From: Polynucleobacter sp. HIN7
GTDB taxonomy: Bacteria > Pseudomonadota > Gammaproteobacteria > Burkholderiales > Burkholderiaceae
DNA: 64,000 nt
Assembly: GCF_030297595.1 (NCBI RefSeq)
Contig: NZ_AP028138.1
Location: 1,731,158-1,795,157 of the forward strand
Reading direction: 5' to 3'
Shown here: piece after piece, positions 1 to 8,521 of the stretch
How the letters are laid out: every line of letters begins with the position of its first letter
How positions within the stretch are numbered: the stretch's first letter is position 1
Made by a program: the position numbers and the translations under genes
The notes under the pieces: model-generated
Seen by the model: only the letters and a program-made list of their open reading frames with translations
Told to the model about the DNA's origin: nothing
Databases searched by the model: none

Positions 1-1670
1 CTTCTAATTTCGGTACCCTGGTCAGCGAAAACATAAAGGCGACCTCCGCGAGCTTTGACCTCTTGCATATTCGATTTCAGTTTTTCGAGTAACAAGTCAT
101 TAGGCGCTACGGTAACAACCGGCATCGCCTCAGTCACTAAAGCAAGCGGTCCGTGCTTGAGCTCACCAGCTGGATAAGCTTCCGCATGGATATAAGAAAT
201 CTCTTTTAACTTTAGGGCGCCCTCAAGGGCGATCGGGAAATGCAAGCCGCGCCCCAAGAAAAGCGCATTTTGACAATTCGCGAATGCCTGGCTCCAGGCA
301 ATGATTTGTGGCTCTAATGCCAATACAGCATGAATGGCTTGTGGCAAATGGCGCAAATCATCGAATACTTTCTTCTCGGCCAGAAGTGATAAATGCCCTG
401 AGCGTTTGGCAATCGCATTAGCCAATAAATACAACGCAACCAATTGAGTAGTGAAGGCCTTGGTCGACGCTACTCCAACTTCAGTACCAGCGTGTGTCAA
501 AAAGTGCCATTTCGTTTCTCGCACCATCGCGCTCGACGCTACATTGCAAATTGATAAGCTTAGTGGGTGACCTAGCTCTTTGGCATGACGTAAGGCGGCT
601 AAGGTGTCTGCTGTTTCTCCAGATTGGGAGACAACCACAATCAAGGTTCTTGGATTTGGAATCGATTGTCGATACCGGTATTCGCTAGCAATTTCAACCT
701 GCGTCGGAATCTTTGCAATGTCTTCAAACCAATATTTAGCGACGCAGGCTGAGTAATAACTTGTTCCGCAGGCAAGGATCAATACCTGATCAAATTCCTG
801 CCACTCTTGCGGACCCGCAGCAAATAAAGCCGGGCCAAGTTCAGCAATATTTGCAATCGTGTCGGAGACCGCACGGGCTTGCTCAAATATCTCCTTTTGC
901 ATGAAGTGCTGATAGGGCCCCAATTCAACTGCTTGCGCCTGAACGGGCATCGGTGTAATTTCACGCGTCATCGCCTGACCAGTTCGATCCCAAACCTCAA
1001 ATCCATTAATAGTCATAGCAACCAGATCGCCCTCTTCTAAATAAGCCATGGTTTTGGCCTTACCGGCTAAAGCAAGCGCATCTGAAGATAAGTAGTGGCC
1101 ATCTTCACCGATTGCAATAATGAGCGGTGAGCCGGCACGAGCGCCCACTAAGAGATGGGGCTCGGCTTGAGCAATGACGGCAATCGCATAAGCACCTTTT
1201 AATTGTTCGATCGCTTGCGCAACTGCGTTCTTTAGATCTGGCTTAGCAAGCTTAATAAATTCCTGATGAACTAAATGGGCAATGACCTCGGTATCAGTTT
1301 CCGATTCAAACACATAGCCAGATGCTTTTAGCTGATCGCGCAATACTTCATAGTTTTCAATAATGCCGTTATGCACAACCGCTATTTGGCCATTCGAAAT
1401 ATGTGGGTGCGCATTATGCGTATCGGGTCTGCCATGCGTCGCCCAACGCGTGTGCGCGATCCCAACCTGACCACAAAACTCCTGTGCTTGCTTTGCCAAA
1501 TCAGCTACACGCGCAGTAGTTCTAGCTCGCTCGATCGGATGACCCGGTTGCTGACTATCAATCACGGCGAATCCGCAGGAATCATACCCACGATACTCTA
1601 AGCGTCGCAATCCCTCGATTAGGGTATCGACTACATTTGTTTTGGCAACTGCCCCAACGATTCCACACAT
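1..1670 (-). CDS. glmS: glutamine--fructose-6-phosphate aminotransferase (isomerizing), C-terminus outside window
   Basis: Makes glucosamine-6-phosphate from fructose-6-phosphate and glutamine, the first step towards UDP-GlcNAc for peptidoglycan and lipid A. The protein begins Met-Cys-Gly-Ile-Val-Gly, so the cysteine nucleophile of the class II glutamine amidotransferase domain sits at residue 2, which fixes the start. The sugar isomerase half carries a SQSGETADT motif near 593-640. About 556 codons are present against roughly 610 in the family, so some 50 C-terminal residues lie left of the window. It starts 9 bp after the glmU stop and is probably co-transcribed with it; no strong Shine-Dalgarno sequence is visible. 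Confidence 0.96.
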   Translation of the reverse strand, partial: MCGIVGAVAKTNVVDTLIEGLRRLEYRGYDSCGFAVIDSQQPGHPIERARTTARVADLAKQAQEFCGQVGIAHTRWATHGRPDTHNAHPHISNGQIAVVHNGIIENYEVLRDQLKASGYVFESETDTEVIAHLVHQEFIKLAKPDLKNAVAQAIEQLKGAYAIAVIAQAEPHLLVGARAGSPLIIAIGEDGHYLSSDALALAGKAKTMAYLEEGDLVAMTINGFEVWDRTGQAMTREITPMPVQAQAVELGPYQHFMQKEIFEQARAVSDTIANIAELGPALFAAGPQEWQEFDQVLILACGTSYYSACVAKYWFEDIAKIPTQVEIASEYRYRQSIPNPRTLIVVVSQSGETADTLAALRHAKELGHPLSLSICNVASSAMVRETKWHFLTHAGTEVGVASTKAFTTQLVALYLLANAIAKRSGHLSLLAEKKVFDDLRHLPQAIHAVLALEPQIIAWSQAFANCQNALFLGRGLHFPIALEGALKLKEISYIHAEAYPAGELKHGPLALVTEAMPVVTVAPNDLLLEKLKSNMQEVKARGGRLYVFADQGTEIR

Positions 1671-1679
1671 AAAAAGGAT

Positions 1680-3095
1680 TTACTTTCGAGCAATCTTTTT
1701 TGTTTTTGGCGACGCACTTTTCAATTTCGTGGGACGTTGCCATTCAATCGAAATTTGCTTTGCCCGCGATACCGTTAATTTTCCTGCAGGTGCATCCTTG
1801 GTGAGTGTAGTGCCTGCGCCTAGCGTGGCGCCTTTGCCTACCTTTACAGGGGCAACCAACTGCGTATCCGAGCCAATAAATACATCGTCTTCAATCACTG
1901 TTTGGTGCTTATTAACTCCATCGTAATTGCAAGTAATCGTGCCTGCGCCAATGTTGACGCGTGATCCAACAATCGAATCACCCACATACGCTAAGTGATT
2001 GGCTTTGCTCTGTGATGCAATTTTGCTATTTTTAACTTCTACAAAATTGCCAATATGAACATCGCTTGCCAATTCAGCGCCCGGCCGAATCCGTGCATAG
2101 GGTCCTATTCGATTAGCAGGGCCAATCCTAGCGCCGTCAAGATGGCTAAATGCTTCGATCGTGGTGCCCTCTCCAATGTTCGTATCTTTTAAGACGCAAT
2201 AGGGTCCGATGCGAACCTGATCAGCTAGGGTTACGATTCCTTCAAAAACACAACCGACATCAATCCATACATCCTTGCCACAGCGCAACTCACCGCGAAC
2301 ATCGATTCGATTAGGATCAAAAAGCGTGACACCATTCTCTAAAAGCGCTTGAGCGATCTGACGCTGCAACACGCGCTCTAACTCCGCTAATTGTATGCGG
2401 TCGTTTACCCCCAGAATCTCATAATCATCGATCGCTTGGGCGGATCGCACTGGCACACCCGCCTTAACCGCCATGGCGATGACATCCGTTAAGTAATATT
2501 CACCTTGCGCATTTTTAGCTTTAATCCCTTTAAGCCACTTGCCCAATTGCTTAGTGGGCAAAACCATGATGCCGGTATTAATTTCTGAAATCGAGCGAAT
2601 GGTCGAATTAGCATCCCTTTCCTCAACAATGGCTTGCACATTGCCATCAAGGTCGCGCACAATACGACCATAACCAAATGGATTTTGCATGCGGTGAGTT
2701 AGTAAACCAACTGCTCCATCGCTTAAGCGGGCAAGCTTATTTAAGGTTTCTTTAGAACATAGAGGTACATCGCCATACAACACGAGTGTGGGCAACGCAG
2801 GATTTAATTTTGGCAAAGCTTGCAATAGTGCATGGCCCGTTCCTTTTTGCTCTTTTTGCAAAACGGTCTTGACCTTATTAAAGCGCTGATCAAAATCAGC
2901 TAAATGGCCTAAGAATGTTTGAACCTGTTGTGCACCATGCCCAATCACAACAAGCGGCTGGGCCTTGGGCACAAGCGCTAATGCGGTTTCAAGCACATGC
3001 TGTAGTAACGGTTTTCCCGCTAGAGGCTGCAATACCTTTGGCAAAGCGGATTTCATACGCTTGCCTTGCCCAGCAGCCAAGATGACGATATTCAT
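1680..3095 (-). CDS. glmU: bifunctional GlcNAc-1-phosphate uridyltransferase / GlcN-1-phosphate acetyltransferase
   Basis: Catalyses the last two steps to UDP-GlcNAc in the cytoplasm. The N-terminal pyrophosphorylase domain shows LAAGQGKRM, a GTGHA motif and YGDVPL; the C-terminal half is a left-handed beta-helix acetyltransferase with [13 protein letters not shown]. The protein is 471 aa, close to the family's usual 450-460. I start at the ATG giving MNIVILAAG; an upstream in-frame codon would add nine unconserved residues. A TATAAT hexamer lies only 7 bp before this ATG, so a very short leader is possible. glmS follows after 9 bp, placing consecutive pathway enzymes in one unit. Confidence 0.96.
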   Translation of the reverse strand: MNIVILAAGQGKRMKSALPKVLQPLAGKPLLQHVLETALALVPKAQPLVVIGHGAQQVQTFLGHLADFDQRFNKVKTVLQKEQKGTGHALLQALPKLNPALPTLVLYGDVPLCSKETLNKLARLSDGAVGLLTHRMQNPFGYGRIVRDLDGNVQAIVEERDANSTIRSISEINTGIMVLPTKQLGKWLKGIKAKNAQGEYYLTDVIAMAVKAGVPVRSAQAIDDYEILGVNDRIQLAELERVLQRQIAQALLENGVTLFDPNRIDVRGELRCGKDVWIDVGCVFEGIVTLADQVRIGPYCVLKDTNIGEGTTIEAFSHLDGARIGPANRIGPYARIRPGAELASDVHIGNFVEVKNSKIASQSKANHLAYVGDSIVGSRVNIGAGTITCNYDGVNKHQTVIEDDVFIGSDTQLVAPVKVGKGATLGAGTTLTKDAPAGKLTVSRAKQISIEWQRPTKLKSASPKTKKIARK

Positions 3096-3102
3096 GGGAT
3101 TA

Positions 3103-3108
3103 ATTATA
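3103..3108 (-). promoter_or_regulatory. candidate -10 box (TATAAT) for glmU-glmS
   Basis: The minus strand reads TATAAT exactly, 7 bp before the glmU ATG, in the 51-bp gap after ttcA. No good -35 hexamer lies 16-18 bp upstream. If used, the transcript would start at or next to the start codon. Confidence 0.35.
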
Positions 3109-3146
3109 GGGCTTAGAAGCAACCTAGTGATGCAGATGGACGTACT

Positions 3147-4058
3147 TTAGTCCTTATGGATCCAGGTTAGCGATGACCAAGCGGGCTCTGTTGCGACACA
3201 CACATCAATACCCTCATCGATTGCACGATCACCCTCATACGATTTAACGAAATGGGTCAAATCCGAGTGAATGGATAGATTCTGAAAATCAAAAGCGTCT
3301 TGGTCTAAAAGGTGAGATGGAACAATCTGATGTAAGGAACGAAACAGGTTTTCAATCCGACCAGGAAACTCCTTCTCCCACTCCCGTAGTAATTTTTTCA
3401 TGGCAGCCCTTTGCAAATTGGGCTGACTGCCACATAAATCACAAGGAATAATTGGAAACTGCATCGATTGTGCATAGCGCTCGATTAATTTTTCAGGAAC
3501 ATACGCTAAAGGCCGAATGACCAAATGACGTCCATCATCAGAGCGCAATTTAGGCGGCATTGCTTTTAACTTGCCTCCATAAAACATATTGAGTAGTAAT
3601 GTTTCTAAGATGTCATCGCGGTGGTGACCTAATGCGATCTTAGTTGCCCCCAGCTCATCGGCAACTCGATACAAAATCCCACGACGTAAACGAGAACATA
3701 ATCCGCAGGTTGTTTTCCCCTCAGGAATCACCCGCTTCACAATGCTATAGGTATCTTGCTCTTCAATATGAAAAGGGATATTGAGTTCGCGTAAATAATT
3801 AGGTAGCGTGTCACTGGGAAAGTTAGGTTGTTTTTGATCTAAGTTCACAGCAACCAGATCAAATGAAATCGGCGCCCGTTCACGTAACTTCAATAAAATA
3901 TCAAGTAAGGTATAGCTATCCTTACCGCCAGACAGACACACCATCACCTTATCACCATCGGCAATCATGCCAAAATCACCGATCGCTTGGCCAACCAGGC
4001 GACATAGTTTTTTATCTAGCTTATTCTCTTCAAATGCTTGCTTACGAGGGTCTACCAT
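3147..4058 (-). CDS. ttcA: tRNA 2-thiocytidine(32) synthetase TtcA
   Basis: ATP- and iron-sulfur-dependent enzyme that thiolates C32 of certain tRNAs. The 303-residue protein has the PP-loop SGGKDS near residue 45, a CGLCSR pair and a CDLCGS pair that supply the cluster-binding cysteines, and the family-typical [13 protein letters not shown] segment ([12 protein letters not shown]). Length matches known TtcA. It follows folB by 12 bp on the same strand, so SDR-folB-ttcA is probably one transcript. The stop is followed by 51 bp before glmU. Confidence 0.95.
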   Translation of the reverse strand: MVDPRKQAFEENKLDKKLCRLVGQAIGDFGMIADGDKVMVCLSGGKDSYTLLDILLKLRERAPISFDLVAVNLDQKQPNFPSDTLPNYLRELNIPFHIEEQDTYSIVKRVIPEGKTTCGLCSRLRRGILYRVADELGATKIALGHHRDDILETLLLNMFYGGKLKAMPPKLRSDDGRHLVIRPLAYVPEKLIERYAQSMQFPIIPCDLCGSQPNLQRAAMKKLLREWEKEFPGRIENLFRSLHQIVPSHLLDQDAFDFQNLSIHSDLTHFVKSYEGDRAIDEGIDVCVATEPAWSSLTWIHKD

Positions 4059-4070
4059 CGGCGGCTCCCA

Positions 4071-4472
4071 TTAGTCAGATGCTTGCTTCATCTTAAAGAC
4101 TTCAACACCAACCGCTTCACAATCCGGATAGACATCGGGCTTTGCAGTACTAACTCGTACCGCCATCACATTTGGATGCTCAAGAATTGCTGCCACGATC
4201 TCATCGCAGAGGGTTTCTTGTAAATGAATATGGCCGCGTTTAACGCGCTCTACGATGGTCTTTCGAATGAAATCATAATCAAGTACCTCTTCTAAAAGAT
4301 CTTGCTTCGGGGTATTTAGTTCCAGGGGAACATAAATCTCGACATTGAAGATCACCCTCTGCTCGGCGCGCTTCTCAAAATCATGAACGCCAATATTGAT
4401 ATAAACCTCGTAGTCTTTCAAAAAGAGACGTCGACAATGAATCAGGCTTGGATGAGATAGTAATGAGTGCAT
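4071..4472 (-). CDS. folB: dihydroneopterin aldolase family protein
   Basis: Likely converts 7,8-dihydroneopterin to 6-hydroxymethyl-dihydropterin in folate synthesis. The protein is 133 aa, a little longer than the usual ~120. Typical features are NIGVHDFEK near the N-terminus, a central EVLDYDFI segment, and a C-terminal V-x-V-x-x-AKPD stretch, all seen in FolB/FolX folds. It lies 8 bp after an SDR that resembles pteridine reductases, supporting a role in pterin metabolism. FolB and FolX (epimerase) are hard to separate by eye; FolB is the more likely. Confidence 0.85.
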   Translation of the reverse strand: MHSLLSHPSLIHCRRLFLKDYEVYINIGVHDFEKRAEQRVIFNVEIYVPLELNTPKQDLLEEVLDYDFIRKTIVERVKRGHIHLQETLCDEIVAAILEHPNVMAVRVSTAKPDVYPDCEAVGVEVFKMKQASD

Positions 4473-4480
4473 AGAAACTA

Positions 4481-5275
4481 TTATTTAATTTTGAACATCA
4501 CATCCCGATCGGATGCAAGTAAATGTTGTCCGCCATCAACATACAGCGTAGTCCCCGTAATCGACTTAGCATTGGCTAAGAAAAATGCGGCGCTCGCAAT
4601 ATCCTGTGCGGTAGATGATTGCCCCAGCGGAGTAGCTTGGTGGGCTTTCTCAAACTCGGATTGACTCTGATCACCCGATGGCAAGGTAATCCCTGGGGCC
4701 AAACCAACAGAGCGCATATATGGGGCGAAATCGCGAGCCATCATTTCGGTAGCGGTTAATAAGGCACTTTTAGAAAGCGTATACGAAAAATAATCCGGAT
4801 TTAAATTGATTAACTTTTGATCTAATAATTGAATGGTTGCGGGAACAAAGTCTTTGCTGATTGGCTGAGTCTTAAGATGATGAAACATTGCTTGAGCCAT
4901 CAGAATTGGGGCTGCAAGATTAATTTGGGCATGGCGCTCAATTAAGTTCGCACTCACCAAATGATCGTCCTGGCTGGGTCGATCGTATTCGAAAATTGCA
5001 GCACTATTAATTAGACAATCAATTCTTGAAAATTGATTGATGCTTTTTTCGATCAAAGATTCGACTTCTGCTTGATGCGACAAATTTGCCTGCAGCGCAA
5101 TCGCCTTCACTCCCAATCCATGAATCTCAGCAACCACGGCTTTTGCCTCTTGGGTAGATTGGCCATAATGAACAATGACATTCCAGCCTTCGCGAGCAAA
5201 ATACAGGGCGATTTCTCGACCAAGGCGCTTGGCTGCGCCGGTGACCAAAACTGTCCGATCTGCCATTGTTTTCAT
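4481..5275 (-). CDS. short-chain dehydrogenase, pteridine reductase-like (FolM/PTR1 type)
   Basis: NADPH-dependent SDR of 264 aa. The N-terminal nucleotide motif is TGAAKRLG, where the Arg two residues before the last Gly is typical of pteridine reductases and FolM rather than of generic TGxxxGxG SDRs. The active site is seen as YFSYTLSKSALL (Tyr-x3-Lys) with a preceding Asp/Asn-rich region and NSAA. The neighbour folB makes a dihydropterin product, so reduction of dihydropterin or dihydromonapterin is a reasonable inference. An ATG three codons downstream is an equally possible start. No Shine-Dalgarno sequence is clear for either. Confidence 0.75.
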   Translation of the reverse strand: MKTMADRTVLVTGAAKRLGREIALYFAREGWNVIVHYGQSTQEAKAVVAEIHGLGVKAIALQANLSHQAEVESLIEKSINQFSRIDCLINSAAIFEYDRPSQDDHLVSANLIERHAQINLAAPILMAQAMFHHLKTQPISKDFVPATIQLLDQKLINLNPDYFSYTLSKSALLTATEMMARDFAPYMRSVGLAPGITLPSGDQSQSEFEKAHQATPLGQSSTAQDIASAAFFLANAKSITGTTLYVDGGQHLLASDRDVMFKIK

Positions 5276-5310
5276 GTGCTGTAGAAAAAACTCACTTAGA
5301 CTAGCGAGCT

Positions 5311-6489
5311 ATGGATATTAACCTGACACGGGCGCAAGCGGAACATTTAGAGGCCATCCTAACCAAAATTTCCCAAGAAATTCAGGAAAAGGGTGGTTGG
5401 ATCCCCTTTTCACGTTACATGGAGCTCGCCCTGTATCAGCCTAGCCTGGGTTATTACACCAGCGCCCTAGAAAAATTTGGACGCTCTGGAGATTTCATAA
5501 CCGCTCCAGAAATCAGCCCATTTTTTGGCCAAACCATTGTTAATACGATTCTGCCCGTACTAGAAGGATTAAGAAAGCAGGGGCAACAGACCCGCATCAT
5601 CGAAATCGGCGCGGGGACAGGGCAGCTTGCCAAGACGATCCTATTGGATCTGCACCGTCGCGGCTTTAAACTCGATGAATATCACATCATTGATGTGTCA
5701 CCGAATTTAACTGAACGTCAACAAAAATTACTGCTAGACATATGTCGCAGTCATGGGATTGAAACGCATTGTCAGTGGCATTCAGAGGTATTGCCTTCTT
5801 TTCATGGCGTCGTTATGGCCAATGAAGTACTCGATGCAATTCCCTGTGAACGTATTGTGTATCAAGACCATGCTTGGCACTATGCTGGGGTTGGGCTTGG
5901 AACAGAGCCTGATCAATTTCTTATATCTGTACCCGGAGAAAAACTAGAGGTCCAACCATTGATCAACTGCGCGAGCAATGGGTATATGACTGAAATCCAC
6001 CCTCAGGCCGAGGCTTGGTTTGCAAAAGTGATTGATCGGCTCGATGAGGGTTTATTGCTGATAATTGACTATGGCTTTCACCAGCAGGAGTATTACCACC
6101 CCCAACGAAATACCGGCACACTCATGGCGCACTTTCATCATCAAGCGCTAAGCAATGTGCTAGCCTTACCCGGTATCTCGGATATCACCTGCCACATCAA
6201 TTTCTCGAAGCTTTTGCATTCAATAGAGAACAAAGAAAATGTACAGTCATTTTTTTCTAGCCAAGCATCGTACTTGTTGGATGCTGGCATTACCGATTTA
6301 GTATTGCAGCAATCTGATCCAAGCGACCCTCAGCAGATGATCGCCATATCGAATGGAATACAGAAATTAATTTCAGAAGCTGAAATGGGAGAGCTCTTCA
6401 AAGTATTGGCTTTCGGTAAACACCTAAAAGCTCTTGATTTGGATCTCTATGCACTCCCCGGCTTTGGGGGCCGTAACCGAGTTTATTAA
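5311..6489 (+). CDS. SAM-dependent methyltransferase, MidA/NDUFAF7 family
   Basis: The 392-residue protein carries a methyltransferase motif I (EIGAGTGQLA) around residue 110 and the family's N-terminal region with FSRYMELALYQPSLGYY, GDFITAPEISPFFG and later ANEVLDAIPCERI. These are hallmarks of COG1565, whose eukaryotic member NDUFAF7 methylates an arginine of complex I subunit NDUFS2. The bacterial substrate is unknown. An NDUFA9-like gene lies 1.1 kb away, which may be coincidental. It is divergent from the SDR and convergent with cca, sharing a TTAA that serves as the stop codon on both strands. Confidence 0.88.
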   Translation: MDINLTRAQAEHLEAILTKISQEIQEKGGWIPFSRYMELALYQPSLGYYTSALEKFGRSGDFITAPEISPFFGQTIVNTILPVLEGLRKQGQQTRIIEIGAGTGQLAKTILLDLHRRGFKLDEYHIIDVSPNLTERQQKLLLDICRSHGIETHCQWHSEVLPSFHGVVMANEVLDAIPCERIVYQDHAWHYAGVGLGTEPDQFLISVPGEKLEVQPLINCASNGYMTEIHPQAEAWFAKVIDRLDEGLLLIIDYGFHQQEYYHPQRNTGTLMAHFHHQALSNVLALPGISDITCHINFSKLLHSIENKENVQSFFSSQASYLLDAGITDLVLQQSDPSDPQQMIAISNGIQKLISEAEMGELFKVLAFGKHLKALDLDLYALPGFGGRNRVY

Positions 6490-7613
6490 GACAGCGCTTC
6501 TTGAATGGTGAAGAGGCGCACCCTCTCAAGCTCCGTATGAATTGCTTTACCTAACTCATTGACATCTGAGCGTTGGCTTACAGACTTCGCAATTTGTCCG
6601 GCATCAATACCTATCAATTTGCTAACCAGCTTTTGCCAAACTGCTATATCAATCCCTAGCACCTCAAAAAGACTAAGTAGTTCCATGATACGGTGAGGCT
6701 TTCTCCATAAGTCAGCCCGATTAAAAAATGCCAGAATATCGTTTGGAATTAATTTGGAGTGCACTGACTCAAAATCCGCCGCAATCTGGCAATATTCGGC
6801 AATCTCATTTGGCACCTTCGACCCACGAGCCCACTCCTGGATTTCGGCTGGAGGAATGGTTCTTGATAAACAGGCGATACGCTGATTTAGCTCGGGGCGC
6901 GCCGCGACAACTAAATGCATTGAATGCCGAATGCTCTTTTGAGCAGCTTCCTGATGCCACTGTTTCTCAAAGCTAGCTGGCAACACATCCGATAGGGCAT
7001 TGCACTGATTAAGTGTTTCGATAAAGCGGAGTGGATCTGTTTCTTCCATGGCACGCGCTAGCTCTTGCCAGATGCGCTCCTTTGATAAGGTTTCTAACTC
7101 ACGCGTGCGAACCATTCGCCCCATGAGAACGAGTGTCTCGGGCGCGATATGAAAATCTGGAAAACGTGCTGCAAATCGGGCAACGCGTAATACCCTTAAA
7201 GGGTCCTCTAAAAAGGCATTTGAGACATGTCGCAATATGCCCGCCCTCAGATCAACCTGACCGCCATAGGGATCAACGATCTCTCCGACCGGCTCACCGA
7301 CATCATTGACTGCTTCGGCCATGGCATTGATGGTCAAGTCGCGCCGTTGCAGATCCTCCTCTAGGGTCACGCTTGGATCTGCATGAAAAGTAAAGCCCTG
7401 GTGACCCGGCGCTGTCTTGCGCTCCGTCCTAGCTAGTGCGTATTCTGCATTGGTGATGGGATGCAAAAATACTGGGAAATGACTCCCCACCGGCCGAAAT
7501 CCTTTTTGCATCATTTCATCGGCAGTTCCGCCAACCACTACGTAATCGACATCATGAACCGCTCTTCCAAGCAAACGGTCCCGTACTGCCCCGCCGACTT
7601 GATAAATCTTCAA
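6486..7613 (-). CDS. cca: CCA tRNA nucleotidyltransferase with degenerate HD region
   Basis: Adds or repairs the 3' CCA of tRNAs. The head shows GGAVRDRLLG, the metal-binding DVDYVVVG and RRDLTINAMAEA, all diagnostic of class II bacterial CCA enzymes. Length is 375 aa against about 410 for E. coli Cca. In the C-terminal part the segment that should hold the HD phosphohydrolase motif (H-D-L-G-K and a following HH) is shortened and reads RIACLSRTIPPAEIQ, so the 2'3'-cyclic phosphodiesterase and phosphatase activities are probably lost. Its start overlaps the stop of the NDUFA9-like gene by 4 bp, indicating translational coupling. Confidence 0.93.
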   Translation of the reverse strand: MKIYQVGGAVRDRLLGRAVHDVDYVVVGGTADEMMQKGFRPVGSHFPVFLHPITNAEYALARTERKTAPGHQGFTFHADPSVTLEEDLQRRDLTINAMAEAVNDVGEPVGEIVDPYGGQVDLRAGILRHVSNAFLEDPLRVLRVARFAARFPDFHIAPETLVLMGRMVRTRELETLSKERIWQELARAMEETDPLRFIETLNQCNALSDVLPASFEKQWHQEAAQKSIRHSMHLVVAARPELNQRIACLSRTIPPAEIQEWARGSKVPNEIAEYCQIAADFESVHSKLIPNDILAFFNRADLWRKPHRIMELLSLFEVLGIDIAVWQKLVSKLIGIDAGQIAKSVSQRSDVNELGKAIHTELERVRLFTIQEALS

Positions 7614-8521
7614 GTCAGCAAACTCTCAATACGCTGTTTGGCAATCCTAAACTCATCAACCAAAGCGTCTTTTCCACCCGCAGGCAATATATTGGGGATA
7701 CTCATGGAGGCAATATTGTCACGGGACATTAAAGTGGGGCCTGGGCCAAACTCAAATGCCAATGCCTGAAGGTATCCAACCCAATTTGGCAATGAAACAA
7801 TGAGACGATCCTTACCCGCTTTGCGAGCCGCAAATTCAACCAATTGTTTCATCGTGAACACTTCAGGACCGACCAAATCATAGGTCTGATGAATGGTACT
7901 AAGGTGAGTTAATGCCATGACAAATGCACTGGCAACATCGTTTACGCTTACCGGCTGAAACTTGGCATGTGAATATGCCAATGGAATCACTGGGAATACC
8001 TTCGCTAGATTAGCAAATGTATTAATGAACTGATCATGCTCTCCAAAAATGACCGATGGTCTAAAAATGGTCCAATCTAAACCGCTGGCTAGCACCCGAT
8101 TTTCACCGTCGCCCTTACTGCGTTGATACATGGAAGGGCCATTCGAGTCGGCACCCAAAGCGCTCATGTGCAAATAGCGTCTGAGCTGTTTGGCTTTCAT
8201 GGCCTCAATGATCATCTGAGGTAAATCCACATGAACTCTTTTAAAACCAGGGCCATATGGTTTTGCTACTTGATCTTGCAAGATACCAACTAGGTTGATA
8301 ACCGCTCCGTGTGGCTTTACGTGTCCGCACAAGCGTTCAATAACTCCAGGCTGATTTACATCTGCTTCAACTAAGGTCACACTAGGTAATAGTCGTAGGT
8401 CTCGCATAGCGCTATAACGCCGCGATGGAATCAATACGGAGTAGCCTTTACTTTGCAGCTTCTGGCTAATCGCCTTGCCAACAAAGCCGCTCCCGCCAAT
8501 TAATAAAATGTCATGTTTCAT
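7610..8521 (-). CDS. NAD(P)-binding protein, complex I NDUFA9-like (atypical SDR)
   Basis: A 303-residue Rossmann protein beginning with LLIGGSGFVGKAI, the dinucleotide-binding motif of atypical short-chain dehydrogenases. The stretch FRPSVIFGEHDQFINTFA is characteristic of the NDUFA9-like group. In mitochondria NDUFA9 is an accessory subunit of NADH:quinone oxidoreductase; in bacteria the role is not settled. The catalytic Tyr-x3-Lys reads YQRSKGDGE. The gene overlaps slt upstream by 4 bp and cca downstream by 4 bp, forming a slt-NDUFA9-cca unit. Confidence 0.82.
   Translation of the reverse strand: MKHDILLIGGSGFVGKAISQKLQSKGYSVLIPSRRYSAMRDLRLLPSVTLVEADVNQPGVIERLCGHVKPHGAVINLVGILQDQVAKPYGPGFKRVHVDLPQMIIEAMKAKQLRRYLHMSALGADSNGPSMYQRSKGDGENRVLASGLDWTIFRPSVIFGEHDQFINTFANLAKVFPVIPLAYSHAKFQPVSVNDVASAFVMALTHLSTIHQTYDLVGPEVFTMKQLVEFAARKAGKDRLIVSLPNWVGYLQALAFEFGPGPTLMSRDNIASMSIPNILPAGGKDALVDEFRIAKQRIESLLT

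Noticed and set aside
1642-1926. Open frame antisense to the glmU 3' end
   Set aside because: A shadow of the beta-helix coding region with no conserved features.
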